64,000 nt of DNA from CANIZL01 sp043788645 (GCA_043788645.1 JAYVTS010000144.1:1-64000); one strand, 5' to 3'; positions 26,680 to 36,022 are shown, numbered from the stretch's first letter. The notes: generated from the sequence alone by a model not told the origin. A program made the numbers and translations.

Positions 26680-26742
26680 GGTGGAAAAATGGCTGGGAAA
26701 AAATAGCGAATGAACGGGGGCAATGGTGGAAGACCTTTGAAC

Positions 26743-27093
26743 TTAGCTGCTAGCGCGCTCGGTGACATCGACGATGGAAACTTTCGTCACTTCCAGGGTC
26801 GATTCGCCCGAGCGAAGAGTCACCGTATTGTCTTTCACGTTGACCACGGTGCCACACAGGCCGGCGGAAGTGGTGACTTTATCGTTCCGTTTCAACTGCT
26901 TCAGGAGTGCGGCTTGCTCACGGGCTTTCTTTTGCTGCGGACGGATCGTCAGCAACCAAAAGACGACACCAATGACGAGCATGAGCGAAAACTGGGTCAC
27001 CATCGCCCGGCTTCCGGCATTAGCGTCCACCATGCCGTTAGCGGCAGTCGGTGGCGCGGTGAACGCAAACATAAGAGTGACTAAAGACAGCAT
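26743..27093 (-). CDS. yajC: Preprotein translocase subunit YajC
   Basis: A 116-residue protein with an N-terminal hydrophobic segment, a central helix (VTQFSLMLVIGVVFWLLTIR) followed by the family hallmark PQQKKAREQ, and a small soluble domain (NDKVTTSAGLCGTVVNVKDN). YajC associates with SecDF at the Sec translocon. The ATG at 27093 has AGGA six bases upstream. Longer versions of the frame have no natural N-terminus. The gene is first in the yajC-secDF pair. Confidence 0.92.
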   Translation of the reverse strand: MLSLVTLMFAFTAPPTAANGMVDANAGSRAMVTQFSLMLVIGVVFWLLTIRPQQKKAREQAALLKQLKRNDKVTTSAGLCGTVVNVKDNTVTLRSGESTLEVTKVSIVDVTERASS

Positions 27094-28027
27094 GATTCCT
27101 AACAAAAAATTGAGGCGTGAGCCTAAGAACGGGCGTCCCGGTGGCAAGGGCTGGTTCCAAACAGCTCGATCAGCCCGAAAAGAGCGGAAAACGACCGATT
27201 TCATCGGAAAGAAACGCGCGGGGAACCGGTGTTGAGCGCACTCCAAGGCGATGCCCGGCAAAATATCGCCGAGTTGCAATCAATTGGATACCAATAGGAT
27301 AAAAATGCCAAAGCACTCGTGGGGTGCCCGCTGATCGGAATTGACATGGATGCGCAGACTTGCCAATCCGCACGCGTTAGACCTGATGGCAAATGGCTCC
27401 TGGGCGGATGGATTGCCGTCCGGATTTGACCGACGCATCCCAATCTTGAGATTTTTAGTTCCTTCTTTGGGGTGCTTTGGGTCCCCATTCCATCTCCGTG
27501 ATCATTGAAAAGGAACGGTTGGCTGGGCCGATGATGTGGCCCCCCGAAATCACCGCTGAATTGCGGGTCCTTGTCAAAATGGGGACGGCTGGGCGAAATG
27601 GTAGCGCGGGTGCAAAAACGTCGCAGCCAAATGGAAGTCTTGCTCCGTCTCGATTTTATCGGTCAGGCGGCCGCCGTCCGATTGGCCGCCGATTGCTTCG
27701 AGTCGGCCTGAGGGATGGGTGATCCCGGCTTGCAGCGAGAGCCTCGGGCACCTAACCAACCTGTGGCTGAAGCTTCTACGCTTCAGGCACGGCCCGCAGT
27801 GGACCGGTCAGGCCTCGGCCGAAAGCTTGATTTAACCACCACTGTCTCGAGCCTGGCTGGGCGGGAGCGGACCCTCGGGTCCGTTCGGCCACCTCTTCTC
27901 CCGCCCGGTCAATTTCACGCCCAGTTGGATTTTTACACGGGGATTTTTCCCACTCGAAGGCACAACGGCACGACGAAGGGGTTGCGACACGGTCCCATTC
28001 GGGTGATCGAATTTCGCTCTGGAGAGG
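27094..28027. other. Long noncoding region with hairpins
   Basis: No intact gene is seen over 930 bp. A short frame ending at 27711 (GRLGEMVARVQKRRSQMEVL) could be the end of a lost gene. Two clear stem-loops occur: CTGAAGC/GCTTCAG at 27767-27786, and GGGCGGGAG/CTCCCGCCC at 27859-27906 enclosing GGACCCTCGGGTCC. The second lacks a T run, so it looks more like a repeat element than a terminator. Confidence 0.45.
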
Positions 28028-28417
28028 TCAGTTGACGATGCGTTTAAGGCCGTCTTTGAGGAGGGCGGATCCAAAATTCAGGAGCAGCCCGAGTCGGAAT
28101 TTCCGTAGCTTGAGATAGGTCAGTAACTGCTTACCATGTATTGGTCCCAGCTGTTCCACGGATTTCAATTCTACGAGGAAACAATCATCAATCACGAGGT
28201 CCGCCCGAAACCCCTCTTCAAACCGCAAGCCGTCATATTCAATTGCCATCGGTTTTTGTCGCTCCACCACGTATCCGCGCCGGGCCAGATCCCGGGCCAA
28301 AATCGCCTCGTAAACCGATTCCAGTAGACCCGGCCCGAGTTCGACATGCAGCCGGTAGGCCGCGGCTAGGACGTCGGTGGCGATGCTTTCGAGCTTCAGG
28401 GGAATGGGCGCGAACAT
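28028..28417 (-). CDS. GxxExxY-family protein
   Basis: A 129-residue cytoplasmic protein with the family-defining GPGLLESVYE motif at residues 28-37. The nuclease-like core follows: EGFRADLVIDDCFLVELKSV and the GKQLLTYLKL helix. The fold of this family resembles restriction-endonuclease-like PD-(D/E)xK proteins (D-x(n)-E-x-K visible), but no function is established. Such genes are often found alone in intergenic repeats, as here. The ATG at 28417 starts the usual N-terminus; the 18 residues before it look unrelated. Confidence 0.85.
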   Translation of the reverse strand: MFAPIPLKLESIATDVLAAAYRLHVELGPGLLESVYEAILARDLARRGYVVERQKPMAIEYDGLRFEEGFRADLVIDDCFLVELKSVEQLGPIHGKQLLTYLKLRKFRLGLLLNFGSALLKDGLKRIVN

Positions 28418-28511
28418 AAATATAAATTTGTCGTTGATGAGGACACCGCTTCCTACGGAGCATTGTTTCAAGTGTCACACCGCCTTTTGCTTTTTTCACA
28501 CGGAGACCCGT

Positions 28512-28665
28512 TTTTTCACACGAAGACTCGAAGACACCAAGGAGTTTTTTGTTTCCTCAATGCACGTTTCGACCCGACGCAGTTTCAAGTTCTATCAAGC
28601 GTAGAGAATTTGCCCCATCCAAATCTGAATCCCTCTTCGTGTCTTGGTGCCTTCGTGTGAAAAAA
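28512..28665. repeat. Inverted repeat, CTTCGTGT family
   Basis: TTTTTTCACACGAAG...AAGACACCAAGG (28511-28542) is mirrored by CTTCGTGTCTTGGTGCCTTCGTGTGAAAAAA (about 28635-28665) around 90 bp of noncoding DNA. A third CTTCGTGTGAAA half-site is at 28677. It lies between the GxxExxY gene and murJ. Confidence 0.65.
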
Positions 28666-28727
28666 TTCCCCTCCCCTTCGTGTGAAACCTTGCCCGAGGG
28701 GGAAGGGGCACGAATGGTCCGGGGCAC

Positions 28728-30287
28728 ATGTCGCGGATATTGAAATCGTCGGGAACCGCCGGGGCCGCAACGGCCCTGAGCCGCGTGCTCGGCTTCGTTC
28801 GGACCTCCGCTTACGCCGCCTTCATGGGTGATGGACCGGTCGCCACCGCTTGGATGACCGCGGAGCAGGTGCCCAATCTTTTTCGCCGCCTTCTGGGTGA
28901 AGGCGCGCTCACCGCCGCCTTTGTCCCCACCTTCAAGGCGCGTCTCAAAAGCGATGGCGAAACCTCCGCCTGGCGATCCGCGGCCGCGGTCCTCTGCGCC
29001 CTAATCCTGGTCACAACCGCTCTCATCACCCTGGTAACCGTCGTCGTCACGGCCTTGTTGCATTTTGGGGCGTTCTCGTGGCGACAGGACCTCATGCTCC
29101 GACTGTTGCGAGTTATGTTTCCATATGTGCTGCTGGTTTGCTCAACGGCGGTGTTCATTGGGTTATTGAACGCCCGCGGCCGATATTTCCTGCCGGCGCT
29201 CGGCGCGGCGATGCTGAATGTCGTGATGATCGCGTCGGTTTATTTCCTGACGCCCTGGTTTGGATCGACCCCAGAAGAACAGATTTTCGGATTGGCCGTG
29301 GGTTACCTGATTGCGGGTGTCGCTCAAGCTGCCTTTCAGATTCCGGCCGTTCGGGCGGAAGGTTTTCGCTTCAAGTGGGTCAATCCGATCCGCGATCCGG
29401 TCGTCCGTGAAGTGCTTACCAAAATGGGCCCAGCCACCCTGGGAGCGGCCGCGTATCAAATCAACGTTTTGACGACCAGCCTTTTCGCGGGAGCGGTGAG
29501 CGAAAACGCGGTGGCGTCGTTTAACTACGCCACGCGTCTCATGGAATTGCCCCAGGGAATCGTCGGGATTTCGATGGCCACGTTTCTCCTGACCGAGCTA
29601 AGTGGGCTGGCGGTCGATAAGAAATTTCCAGAGTTTCGGCGGACTCTCACGGAGGGGCTGCTCCATATGGTCTTTGTGAATGCGCTCGCCCTAGTGCTCC
29701 TAGTCGGGTTGAGTCAACCGATGATTCGTCTCTTATTTGAACACGGTCGATTTACCGAAGTCTCGACCGCCCGAGCGAGCGGTGCATTGTGGTTCCTGGC
29801 ACCGGGCTTGTTGTTTTTCTCCGCCAATAATATTCTGGCCCGTGCTTTCTACGCACTGCACGACACCCGAACGCCGATGATGATCAGCTTGTTTTGTCTG
29901 GGGACGAATCTGGTGCTGGTCTTTTTTTTGGCGGGACCGATGCAACAACGGGGGATGGCCCTGGCCAATACCCTCTCAGCAACGGGCAACACCTTGCTGC
30001 TGTTCTATGCCCTGAAGAAAGCACTGCCCAAATTCGCAATCCGCGAGTTCGGTCCCGCACTAGGGACCATGGCCTCCGCGGCCTTGATCGTCGGATTGCT
30101 CGCTTGGGAACTGAACCGCCTCATTGAAGGCCAATGGGGAACGAGAACGTTGGGTGCCCGGTTGATTGGGGTATTCGTGCCCATTACCGTCGCCGCCCTT
30201 ACTTACCTAGGACTGGGACTCTGGCTCCGACTGCCCCAAGCACAGGAAATGCGAGCTGCGTTGTGGAGACGGGGTCGTAAGGTGTGA
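28728..30287 (+). CDS. murJ: Lipid II flippase MurJ
   Basis: A 519-residue membrane protein of the MviN/MurJ family that moves lipid II across the inner membrane for peptidoglycan assembly. It begins with the family start (ILKSSGTAGAATALSRVLGF, then VRTSAYAAFMG). It continues with VPNLFRRLLGEGALTAAFVP, whose arginines line the cavity, and has about 14 hydrophobic helices. FNYATRLMELPQGIVGISMA is the conserved TM7 region. The length is normal. The plus-strand ATG at 28728 is preceded by noncoding repeats, so the gene has its own promoter. Confidence 0.95.
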   Translation: MSRILKSSGTAGAATALSRVLGFVRTSAYAAFMGDGPVATAWMTAEQVPNLFRRLLGEGALTAAFVPTFKARLKSDGETSAWRSAAAVLCALILVTTALITLVTVVVTALLHFGAFSWRQDLMLRLLRVMFPYVLLVCSTAVFIGLLNARGRYFLPALGAAMLNVVMIASVYFLTPWFGSTPEEQIFGLAVGYLIAGVAQAAFQIPAVRAEGFRFKWVNPIRDPVVREVLTKMGPATLGAAAYQINVLTTSLFAGAVSENAVASFNYATRLMELPQGIVGISMATFLLTELSGLAVDKKFPEFRRTLTEGLLHMVFVNALALVLLVGLSQPMIRLLFEHGRFTEVSTARASGALWFLAPGLLFFSANNILARAFYALHDTRTPMMISLFCLGTNLVLVFFLAGPMQQRGMALANTLSATGNTLLLFYALKKALPKFAIREFGPALGTMASAALIVGLLAWELNRLIEGQWGTRTLGARLIGVFVPITVAALTYLGLGLWLRLPQAQEMRAALWRRGRKV

Positions 30288-30344
30288 AATCGCAAGCTGG
30301 CATTCCGATCCATCGTATCGTACCCTACCTACGTAGAGGGTAGA

Positions 30345-30554
30345 TTGTTTCAGATAGTTCGGGGACTCTGCTGCTTTTTGCTGGCATTTTCGGACCGAAA
30401 TGCCGTTGCCGAACAGAATGCGGGTCGAATTTTCGGGCCGGATGAGCGGGCGAAAATCCGTGCGCTGCTCCAACCCCATCCGGATGGGAGCCGCTACCAG
30501 CTAAGTCGTCAGCTCGCCTGGCCGTGGCACTGGCACAGCTCCAGCGGTCAGTAA
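30345..30554 (+). pseudogene. Possible N-terminal remnant of a DUF4338 (DruA-like) protein
   Basis: The frame contains IRALLQPHPDGSRYQLSRQL followed by AWPWHWHSSSGQ. This resembles the N-terminal segment of DUF4338 proteins (an 'IR-L---P---R--LS--LC--W-W---G' pattern), a group of mobile or defence-linked proteins. It stops just where the domain should continue. There is no strong start. The rest of 30288-30782 shows no other gene; a TTGACA is present at 30686 but lacks a good -10. Confidence 0.35.
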
Positions 30555-30782
30555 CTCGACGAGATCGTTGACAGCGGCACCGGGGAGCGATAGCGTCACC
30601 TTTTTCCAGCTTCCAACGATGCCCCCGTTCCTCATACTCAAATTGCTATTTGGCTCGTTAGCTTGCTGGTAGGAGTGATTTCACTTTGACAAACCCTGCT
30701 GGACAAAAAAAGTTTCTCTCCCCTTTCTAGAATTGAGGCCTATTCAAATCTAAATTTCACTCGAATCGAGACGGATAGGAAT

Positions 30783-31421
30783 ATGAATGCTCGACGCTTA
30801 GCGGTTATATCCATCGGGATTGTTGTCTTCCTCTTCTGGCAACAGCACCAACAGATGATGGGCTTGAAGACCGAAGGAACCGCTCTTCGCAAGCAGGTCG
30901 AGCAAGTAGCAGCGCAGCGGGATGAAGCACGAAAATTGGCCGCTCAACTCCGAACAATCGTTGAAGGCTCCGAGTCGGACCGGGGCGAGCTCATACGCTT
31001 ACGTGGCCAGGCGGCCAGATTGGGTCGGGTGGAACAGGAAAATGTCCGCTTTAAAAATGAACGCCAGAACTCGGCCAATCGGCTCAAGTCCCTAAAATCT
31101 GCGCCCCCCCTCTCCGAACAGCCGTTGTCGGCGGCCGAGGTCAATTCCACTCAACTCCCACCCGGCGTCACCAACTTGGGGATCATCGAGTTTTCAGATC
31201 GGACCCCGATGCGACTTGATTTGGGGGAAGGCACGACATGCCTCGTTACGACGACTCTGCTCGACGACGGCCAACTTAGCATGGTTTTTTCTTTTGAAAC
31301 GGACGTGGATGGAGTCCCCACTCGGACCGAACAGTCAGCGACGGTCGTTCCAGGCAAACAATTCGCGATGACCCTTCACGGTGCGCTGATCGCCTTGACA
31401 CCCACTCTCGGAACCCAATGA
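30783..31421 (+). CDS. Membrane-anchored coiled-coil protein, unknown function
   Basis: A 212-residue protein not recognised as a named family. One N-terminal helix (VISIGIVVFLFWQQHQQMMG) anchors it, with most of the chain outside. Residues about 28-110 form a long coiled coil (heptads in LKTEGTALRKQVEQVAAQRD through RVEQENVRFKNERQNSANRL). A short Pro/Ser linker and a beta-rich C-terminal domain (about 130-212) follow, with TTCLVTTTLLDDGQLSMVFS. The layout resembles small verrucomicrobial proteins encoded beside sigma factors, but no sigma gene is next to it. The start follows GGATAGGAAT, an acceptable ribosome-binding site. Confidence 0.75.
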   Translation: MNARRLAVISIGIVVFLFWQQHQQMMGLKTEGTALRKQVEQVAAQRDEARKLAAQLRTIVEGSESDRGELIRLRGQAARLGRVEQENVRFKNERQNSANRLKSLKSAPPLSEQPLSAAEVNSTQLPPGVTNLGIIEFSDRTPMRLDLGEGTTCLVTTTLLDDGQLSMVFSFETDVDGVPTRTEQSATVVPGKQFAMTLHGALIALTPTLGTQ

Positions 31422-31450
31422 GGAAGCGGCGGATACATCCCACCGCCCGA

Positions 31451-32875
31451 TCAATATCGAGCGGGAACGGATACCGATAGCGTAATTTTTTCCTCGTCTT
31501 CATGGTTTCGGCCGCTGAATCGCGCCGAAATCGTTGAACCCAAATCCATCACTTCTACCAAACCAAAACACCCTTCGTGTTTGCGCGGTTTATAGACCCC
31601 TTGGCTATACGGTCCTCCCTTAATGCTAGCGTCTCGATCCAGGGGTGCAGCCGCCATGACCGGGATCGGCGCACCCCCGTGGGTCGCGAAATCGGAATTC
31701 GACCCATCATCCGCCGCGAGCGCATGCATATCTCCTTGTAAGATCACTAACCCACGAATCTGATTCGCTTTGACAAAATCCGCAATTTCCCGCCGTTCAT
31801 GAGCAAATGCGGCCCAGGAATCGACCGCAACGGGTCGAGTCGGGCGAGCGTTCGTGGTGGGGATATAACTGAGGTTTTGATGGTGGAGATACCCAACATC
31901 GTTGGTCGTGACCGGCCAATAATAGTTGGTATGCCAGTTGCCGCTCCACGGCACGCTGCTAATCCAGAAAATCAGCGGATACACGCCATTGGCCGCTAGC
32001 AACTCGCGCTTAAGCCAGTTTTTTTGCAAGGCACCGAGCATGGATTTCCCTGGGCCGTCACGCGTCAACGCTCGGTCGCGTTGGGAACGAAGGTCGGTCA
32101 TCAGGAATTTCACTCGCCCGACCTCAAAGGTCTGAGTAATCGGCCCAGCGGGGCTCTCGTCCAGGAGCGGATAATGTGGAAAATAATCGCGGTACGCCTG
32201 TTTTACCGCAATTCGGCCCCGGGCTCGGTCATCACTATTATTGCCGCAAAAATCATGGTCATCCCACATATAAATCAGCGGAACTTCACGATAGAGTTGA
32301 GCTTGCACCGGTGAGGCCAACACTTTGTCATAGGCGTGTTGGAATTTCTCCACTCGATTCGTGTCGATATCTTCGTAGTGAAAATCGCCCGTGCAGAGAA
32401 AGAACAGCGGCTCGTGACGCCGAATGCAGTCGTAGCTGGCGTTGGTCGATCCGGTGATACCACAAGAAGCAAAGGCGAATGTGAACGACGCGGGCCGGGC
32501 CGGGAACGTGTGAAAACGGCCCGCTTTGATCCGCTCGACCTCGCCCTTCACTTCAAACGCGAAATAGTAGGTGGTGTCCGGGCGCAGATAGGTCAGGTGA
32601 AACCCCACCACGTTACCGGCGATATTGGTCCGGCTTACGGCGGGACCATAGATAGCGGACCGAGTCAGGTTTGGGTCTCGGCTGACCCACAGCCGAACCT
32701 CGCGGCCGTCCTGGTCGAGCTTCGCACGAACTTCCGCGGTGGTAGGCGTGATATCGCCTGACCAAGGCCCCCGAGCCAAGCGGGTATGGGAAGCGTCATT
32801 GCCCAAGGCAGCCAGGGCGAAAGCCACTCCCCAAACCCGGGCGAACCACGGATAGAAGCGAAACAGCAACATCAT
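31451..32875 (-). CDS. PhoD-like phosphodiesterase/alkaline phosphatase
   Basis: A 474-residue exported metallophosphoesterase. After the signal peptide (MMLLFRFYPWFARVWGVAFA) comes a fibronectin-like N-terminal domain, where GDITPTTAEVRAKL and YLRPDTTYYFAFEV match the PhoD_N style. The catalytic domain carries FAFASCG, TGDFHYED, IYMWDDHDFCGNN, FLMTDLRSQRD and LQGDMHALA, the metal-binding motifs of PhoD enzymes. It probably hydrolyses phosphate esters or diesters in the periplasm or outside. The ATG at 32875 was chosen to start the signal peptide; the open frame extends further upstream into the tRNA gene. Confidence 0.85.
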   Translation of the reverse strand: MMLLFRFYPWFARVWGVAFALAALGNDASHTRLARGPWSGDITPTTAEVRAKLDQDGREVRLWVSRDPNLTRSAIYGPAVSRTNIAGNVVGFHLTYLRPDTTYYFAFEVKGEVERIKAGRFHTFPARPASFTFAFASCGITGSTNASYDCIRRHEPLFFLCTGDFHYEDIDTNRVEKFQHAYDKVLASPVQAQLYREVPLIYMWDDHDFCGNNSDDRARGRIAVKQAYRDYFPHYPLLDESPAGPITQTFEVGRVKFLMTDLRSQRDRALTRDGPGKSMLGALQKNWLKRELLAANGVYPLIFWISSVPWSGNWHTNYYWPVTTNDVGYLHHQNLSYIPTTNARPTRPVAVDSWAAFAHERREIADFVKANQIRGLVILQGDMHALAADDGSNSDFATHGGAPIPVMAAAPLDRDASIKGGPYSQGVYKPRKHEGCFGLVEVMDLGSTISARFSGRNHEDEEKITLSVSVPARY

Positions 32876-32981
32876 CAAGTGCCCGCAAGCTGCCGTCTGG
32901 GGCCTGAACCGCAAGACCCACGGGAACCGGAACAGACCTTGCTTCGCCCCCGAAGTTAGCGGCGGGTCGCCGCCAAAAAAA

Positions 32982-33070
32982 TGGTGGTAGGAACTGGATT
33001 CGAACCAGTGAAGGCGTAAGCCAGCAGATTTACAGTCTGCCCCCGTTGGCCACTTGGGTATCCTACCACC
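32982..33070 (-). tRNA. tRNA-Tyr (GUA)
   Basis: The minus strand folds into a class II tRNA of 89 nt. The acceptor stem GGTGGTA pairs with TACCACC, the anticodon GTA sits in CTGTAAA, the long variable arm (CTGGCTTACGCCTTC region) is present, and the T-loop reads GGTTCGAATCC. The discriminator is A and the 3' CCA is not encoded; a T run follows and may end the transcript. Confidence 0.95.
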
Positions 33071-33170
33071 CAGCCGTGCTCTTTTGAGCGGGCCGCAATA
33101 GAGAAGCCCATCGCTCGCCGACAAGAGGTTTTTCCAGGAAACTCCCCGTCCGACCCGGTAGCTTCCTCAG

Positions 33171-34127
33171 ATGCCGTCGTCCACCGAAGAGCCAAAGGGC
33201 CTTTTCGCCCAGTTTCTTCGCTATCTCGAAGCCGAAAGACTCGCGTCGCCTCACACACGTCGCAACTACGCCCAGGCCGGGCGCGAATTCGAGCGTTGGC
33301 ACGTCCGCGTCCACGGGGCGGGTCCGGCTTGGCCCGAACTGACCCGAGACACCTTTCGCGGATACCTGCGCTGGTTAGGACGAGGTTCGCTGGATGCCCG
33401 TACCGTAGCGTTGCGATTCAGCGCGTTGCGTTCGTTTTACCGCTGGTTGCAACGCCACGAACACACCCAAAGCTCACCACTCCGAGGAGTAGTCTTGCCG
33501 AAGCGCACTCGTAAATTGCCCCGATTTCTCTCGGAAAACCAAATGCGCGACCTCCTCGCCGCGCCGCTGCGCGAACTCGAGCGCCGGTTACCCCTCGACC
33601 CGCCCCCGAGCCGAGCAGAAAAAGTCGCGCTCGTCCGAGACCTCGCCGTCCTCGAACTGTTTTACACTGCCGGCCTGCGGATCAGTGAACTTTGCTCGCT
33701 CAGACTCCAACAATTGGACCTCGACTCCCGTCTCGTGCGGGTCCTGGGGAAAGGCAGGAAAGAGAGGGAAATTCCGGTCGGTCGACCTGCCCTCAACGCC
33801 CTGTCCGCCTATTGGCTGGCGGTCGCCCATCCCAAAACGCCCGACGCGTTTGTGTTTTGGGGCTCCGAACACGGCTCGGACCCCTTGACCCCGCGTACCG
33901 TCCAGCGGCGACTCAAATTCTACCTCGCTGCCGCCCAACTCGATCCCGCGCTGAGTCCGCATAAGCTTCGTCATAGTTTTGCCACCCATCTGTTGAATCG
34001 AGGAGCGGACCTCCGCAGTGTCCAAGAACTCCTCGGGCACGCCCAACTCGCGACCACTCAAGTTTACACGCATGTCTCCCTGGAACGGTTGCAGCAGGTC
34101 TATCGAAACGCTCATCCGCGCGCATGA
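33171..34127 (+). CDS. xerC: Tyrosine recombinase XerC
   Basis: A 318-residue site-specific recombinase. The N-terminal SAM-like core-binding domain (FLRYLEAERLASPHTRRNYA) is followed by the catalytic domain with the full set of residues: R in AGLRISELCSL, K in GKGRKEREIP, H-x-x-R in SPHKLRHSFATHLL, H in LGHAQLATTQVYTH, with the tyrosine in VYTH. The size and layout match XerC/XerD, which resolve chromosome dimers at dif. A tRNA gene lies nearby, but no island or attachment repeats are seen, so a housekeeping role is more likely than an integrase. The stop overlaps a possible kdsD start. Confidence 0.88.
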   Translation: MPSSTEEPKGLFAQFLRYLEAERLASPHTRRNYAQAGREFERWHVRVHGAGPAWPELTRDTFRGYLRWLGRGSLDARTVALRFSALRSFYRWLQRHEHTQSSPLRGVVLPKRTRKLPRFLSENQMRDLLAAPLRELERRLPLDPPPSRAEKVALVRDLAVLELFYTAGLRISELCSLRLQQLDLDSRLVRVLGKGRKEREIPVGRPALNALSAYWLAVAHPKTPDAFVFWGSEHGSDPLTPRTVQRRLKFYLAAAQLDPALSPHKLRHSFATHLLNRGADLRSVQELLGHAQLATTQVYTHVSLERLQQVYRNAHPRA

Positions 34128-34207
34128 GGAACCGGACTTCTGCAACTCCTCCCTTCGTCGCAATCCGGGCTAGCCCGTCGTCCAATCCTCGGCGAAGCGT
34201 ATCCCCC

Positions 34208-35179
34208 ATGAAACCTACCACGCGGGCACGCCAGGTTTTCTCCATTGAAATCGCCGCTCTTCAAGCCGTACGTCGACGCCTTAATGCCGCATTTGATCAA
34301 GCCGTTGCGCTCATTTCTGATACCCTCGCGGCTCGGGGCAAGGTCATCGTCGTCGGGGTCGGTAAATCCGGCAATATTGGTCGCAAACTTGCCGCCACCC
34401 TCAGCTCTACCGGCACTCCCGCCGTGGTGCTCGATCCCGTGGATGCACTCCACGGGGATCTGGGAATTGTGGCTGACGGCGACCTCGTCCTGGCCCTGAG
34501 CTATTCGGGAGAATCCGACGAACTCCTCAACTTACTCCCGGCTCTCAAACGATTTTCCGTCAAACTGATTGCCCTCACCGGTGGGCGCCGCTCCACCTTG
34601 GCTCGACACAGCGAGGTGGTGCTCGACGTCCGCGTGCCCAGAGAAGCGTGTCCCTTCAACCTCGCTCCCACCGCCAGTACCACGGCCACTCTGGTAATGG
34701 GCGATGCACTCGCCTTAGCCGTCATGGAAGCGCGGGGGTTCAAGAAAAAAGACTTCGCCCAACGTCACCCCAGCGGAGCCATTGGGCGAGCGATGCTGGT
34801 AAAAGTCGGCGACATCATGCGCCGCGACGCTCGCAACGCAGTCGCCTCCAGTGATCTCACTGTCAAAGAAGCCCTCCTCATCATGACGCGGGCAAAATCG
34901 GGTTCCGTCGCCGTCGTGGACTCCCGGAACCGGCTGGTGGGAGTGTTCACCGATGGCGATCTGCGACGGCGGATGCCAGAAGATCCGGACATTCTCGGTC
35001 GAAGACTCCGAACCGTTATGACGAGCGCCCCGGTTCGCATCCGGGAAGACGCGTTGGCCGTCGAAGCATTGAAAATTTTCAACGAACGCAACATTGATGA
35101 CCTGATCGTCGTCAATGCTCAAGGCCATCCGGTGGGGTTGGTCGATAGCCAAGACCTGCCAAAGCTAAAGCTGATGTAA
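34208..35179 (+). CDS. kdsD: Arabinose-5-phosphate isomerase, KpsF/GutQ type
   Basis: A 323-residue enzyme that converts ribulose 5-phosphate to arabinose 5-phosphate, the first step of Kdo synthesis for LPS. The N-terminal SIS domain has VVGVGKSGNIGRKLAATLSS, ALSYSGESDELLNLLPALKR and FNLAPTASTTATLVMGDALA. Two CBS domains follow (about residues 205-323, starting at VGDIMRRDARNAV). The ATG at 34208 gives the usual N-terminus. An ATG at 34124 overlaps the xerC stop by ATGA and would add 28 Arg/Ser/Pro-rich residues. Translational coupling favours the longer form, while sequence character favours the shorter. Confidence 0.9.
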   Translation: MKPTTRARQVFSIEIAALQAVRRRLNAAFDQAVALISDTLAARGKVIVVGVGKSGNIGRKLAATLSSTGTPAVVLDPVDALHGDLGIVADGDLVLALSYSGESDELLNLLPALKRFSVKLIALTGGRRSTLARHSEVVLDVRVPREACPFNLAPTASTTATLVMGDALALAVMEARGFKKKDFAQRHPSGAIGRAMLVKVGDIMRRDARNAVASSDLTVKEALLIMTRAKSGSVAVVDSRNRLVGVFTDGDLRRRMPEDPDILGRRLRTVMTSAPVRIREDALAVEALKIFNERNIDDLIVVNAQGHPVGLVDSQDLPKLKLM

Positions 35180-35240
35180 TTCCAAGTTGGATCCTTAAGT
35201 CTCCACTTGGCCCGGCTTGCCCGGATCGGTCCTATCCGGG

Positions 35241-35987
35241 CTAGGGCCGATAGAGCAGATCAACCACGTTCCTAAGAAATTGCTCTTCGGAAAGACCATC
35301 GACGATTTCTATCGGAAATTGCACTTCAGCGCGAAAGTGTTCTGCCAAATCGTGGTAGAGTTGGACGCGGGCCGTGGCCTCAAATTCGTCGCGACGCAAA
35401 ATTGCCTGCAGCGCCAAACTGGCTTCAGGTGCGCCCAGCCGCTGCCGGAGGCGGGCGGCTAGATGCGGTTGAGTGCGCAGAGAATTAAAATGACCCGCTA
35501 ATAACTGACGTAAATCCGGTTCCGCAGCCTTGGGTTGGCGCACCACCACGGTGCCCGCGGCAATATCTCCTAGACGTTGGCACCGCGGTGAAAGCACACT
35601 GGCGACCCCGCCCACGAAATAAAAATAGGGAAGAAAATCCACCGCCCGGAGGAGATTTCGGAGGACTACTTGTCCAAAAGTGAGTTTGAATCCCCGAGCA
35701 TCGACCACGCGCAAGCGGAAAACCCGTTTCCCAATGGTCTGCCCGCGCCAAAACCATTCGAAAATAATGCCGTAGGCCAGGGGCAAAATGAATCCACCGA
35801 GCAACGCGACGGAGGAAGCCAGCTCCCCGGAAATAAGTCGCAAAGCCGCCGCCGCGAAACCCAGCCCTACGAGTAAGCCGATCAAGACGGTGAAATCGAC
35901 CAGCCAAGCCAAAAGCCGTATGAACGGCCCCGCCAGCGGCAAAGCGAACTCCACACCTTCAGGAGTACGTATACGAAGGGTCTGCAC
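35241..35987 (-). CDS. RDD-family membrane protein
   Basis: A 248-residue inner-membrane protein. Residues 20-165 hold the RDD domain: RLLAWLVDFTVLIGLLVGLG with the family R and D, a second hydrophobic pair (YGIIFEWFWRGQTIGKRVFR), and a third helix. The C-terminal part is soluble and helical (LAARLRQRLGAPEASLALQA). RDD proteins are of unknown function, some linked to transport or salt tolerance. Upstream at 35232-35248 is the 17-bp sequence shared with 13775-13791. The gene converges with kdsD. Confidence 0.85.
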   Translation of the reverse strand: MQTLRIRTPEGVEFALPLAGPFIRLLAWLVDFTVLIGLLVGLGFAAAALRLISGELASSVALLGGFILPLAYGIIFEWFWRGQTIGKRVFRLRVVDARGFKLTFGQVVLRNLLRAVDFLPYFYFVGGVASVLSPRCQRLGDIAAGTVVVRQPKAAEPDLRQLLAGHFNSLRTQPHLAARLRQRLGAPEASLALQAILRRDEFEATARVQLYHDLAEHFRAEVQFPIEIVDGLSEEQFLRNVVDLLYRP

Positions 35988-36022
35988 AGTGAACGGTACG
36001 AAGAGGGAGCCCGACTCTTCCC

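Noticed and set aside
30686..30714. TTGACA as a sigma-70 promoter for the coiled-coil gene
   Set aside because: No acceptable -10 hexamer at the right spacing.
32982..34127. tRNA-Tyr plus tyrosine recombinase as the edge of an integrative island
   Set aside because: The recombinase has XerC length and motifs, and no attachment repeat or mobile cargo was seen beside it.
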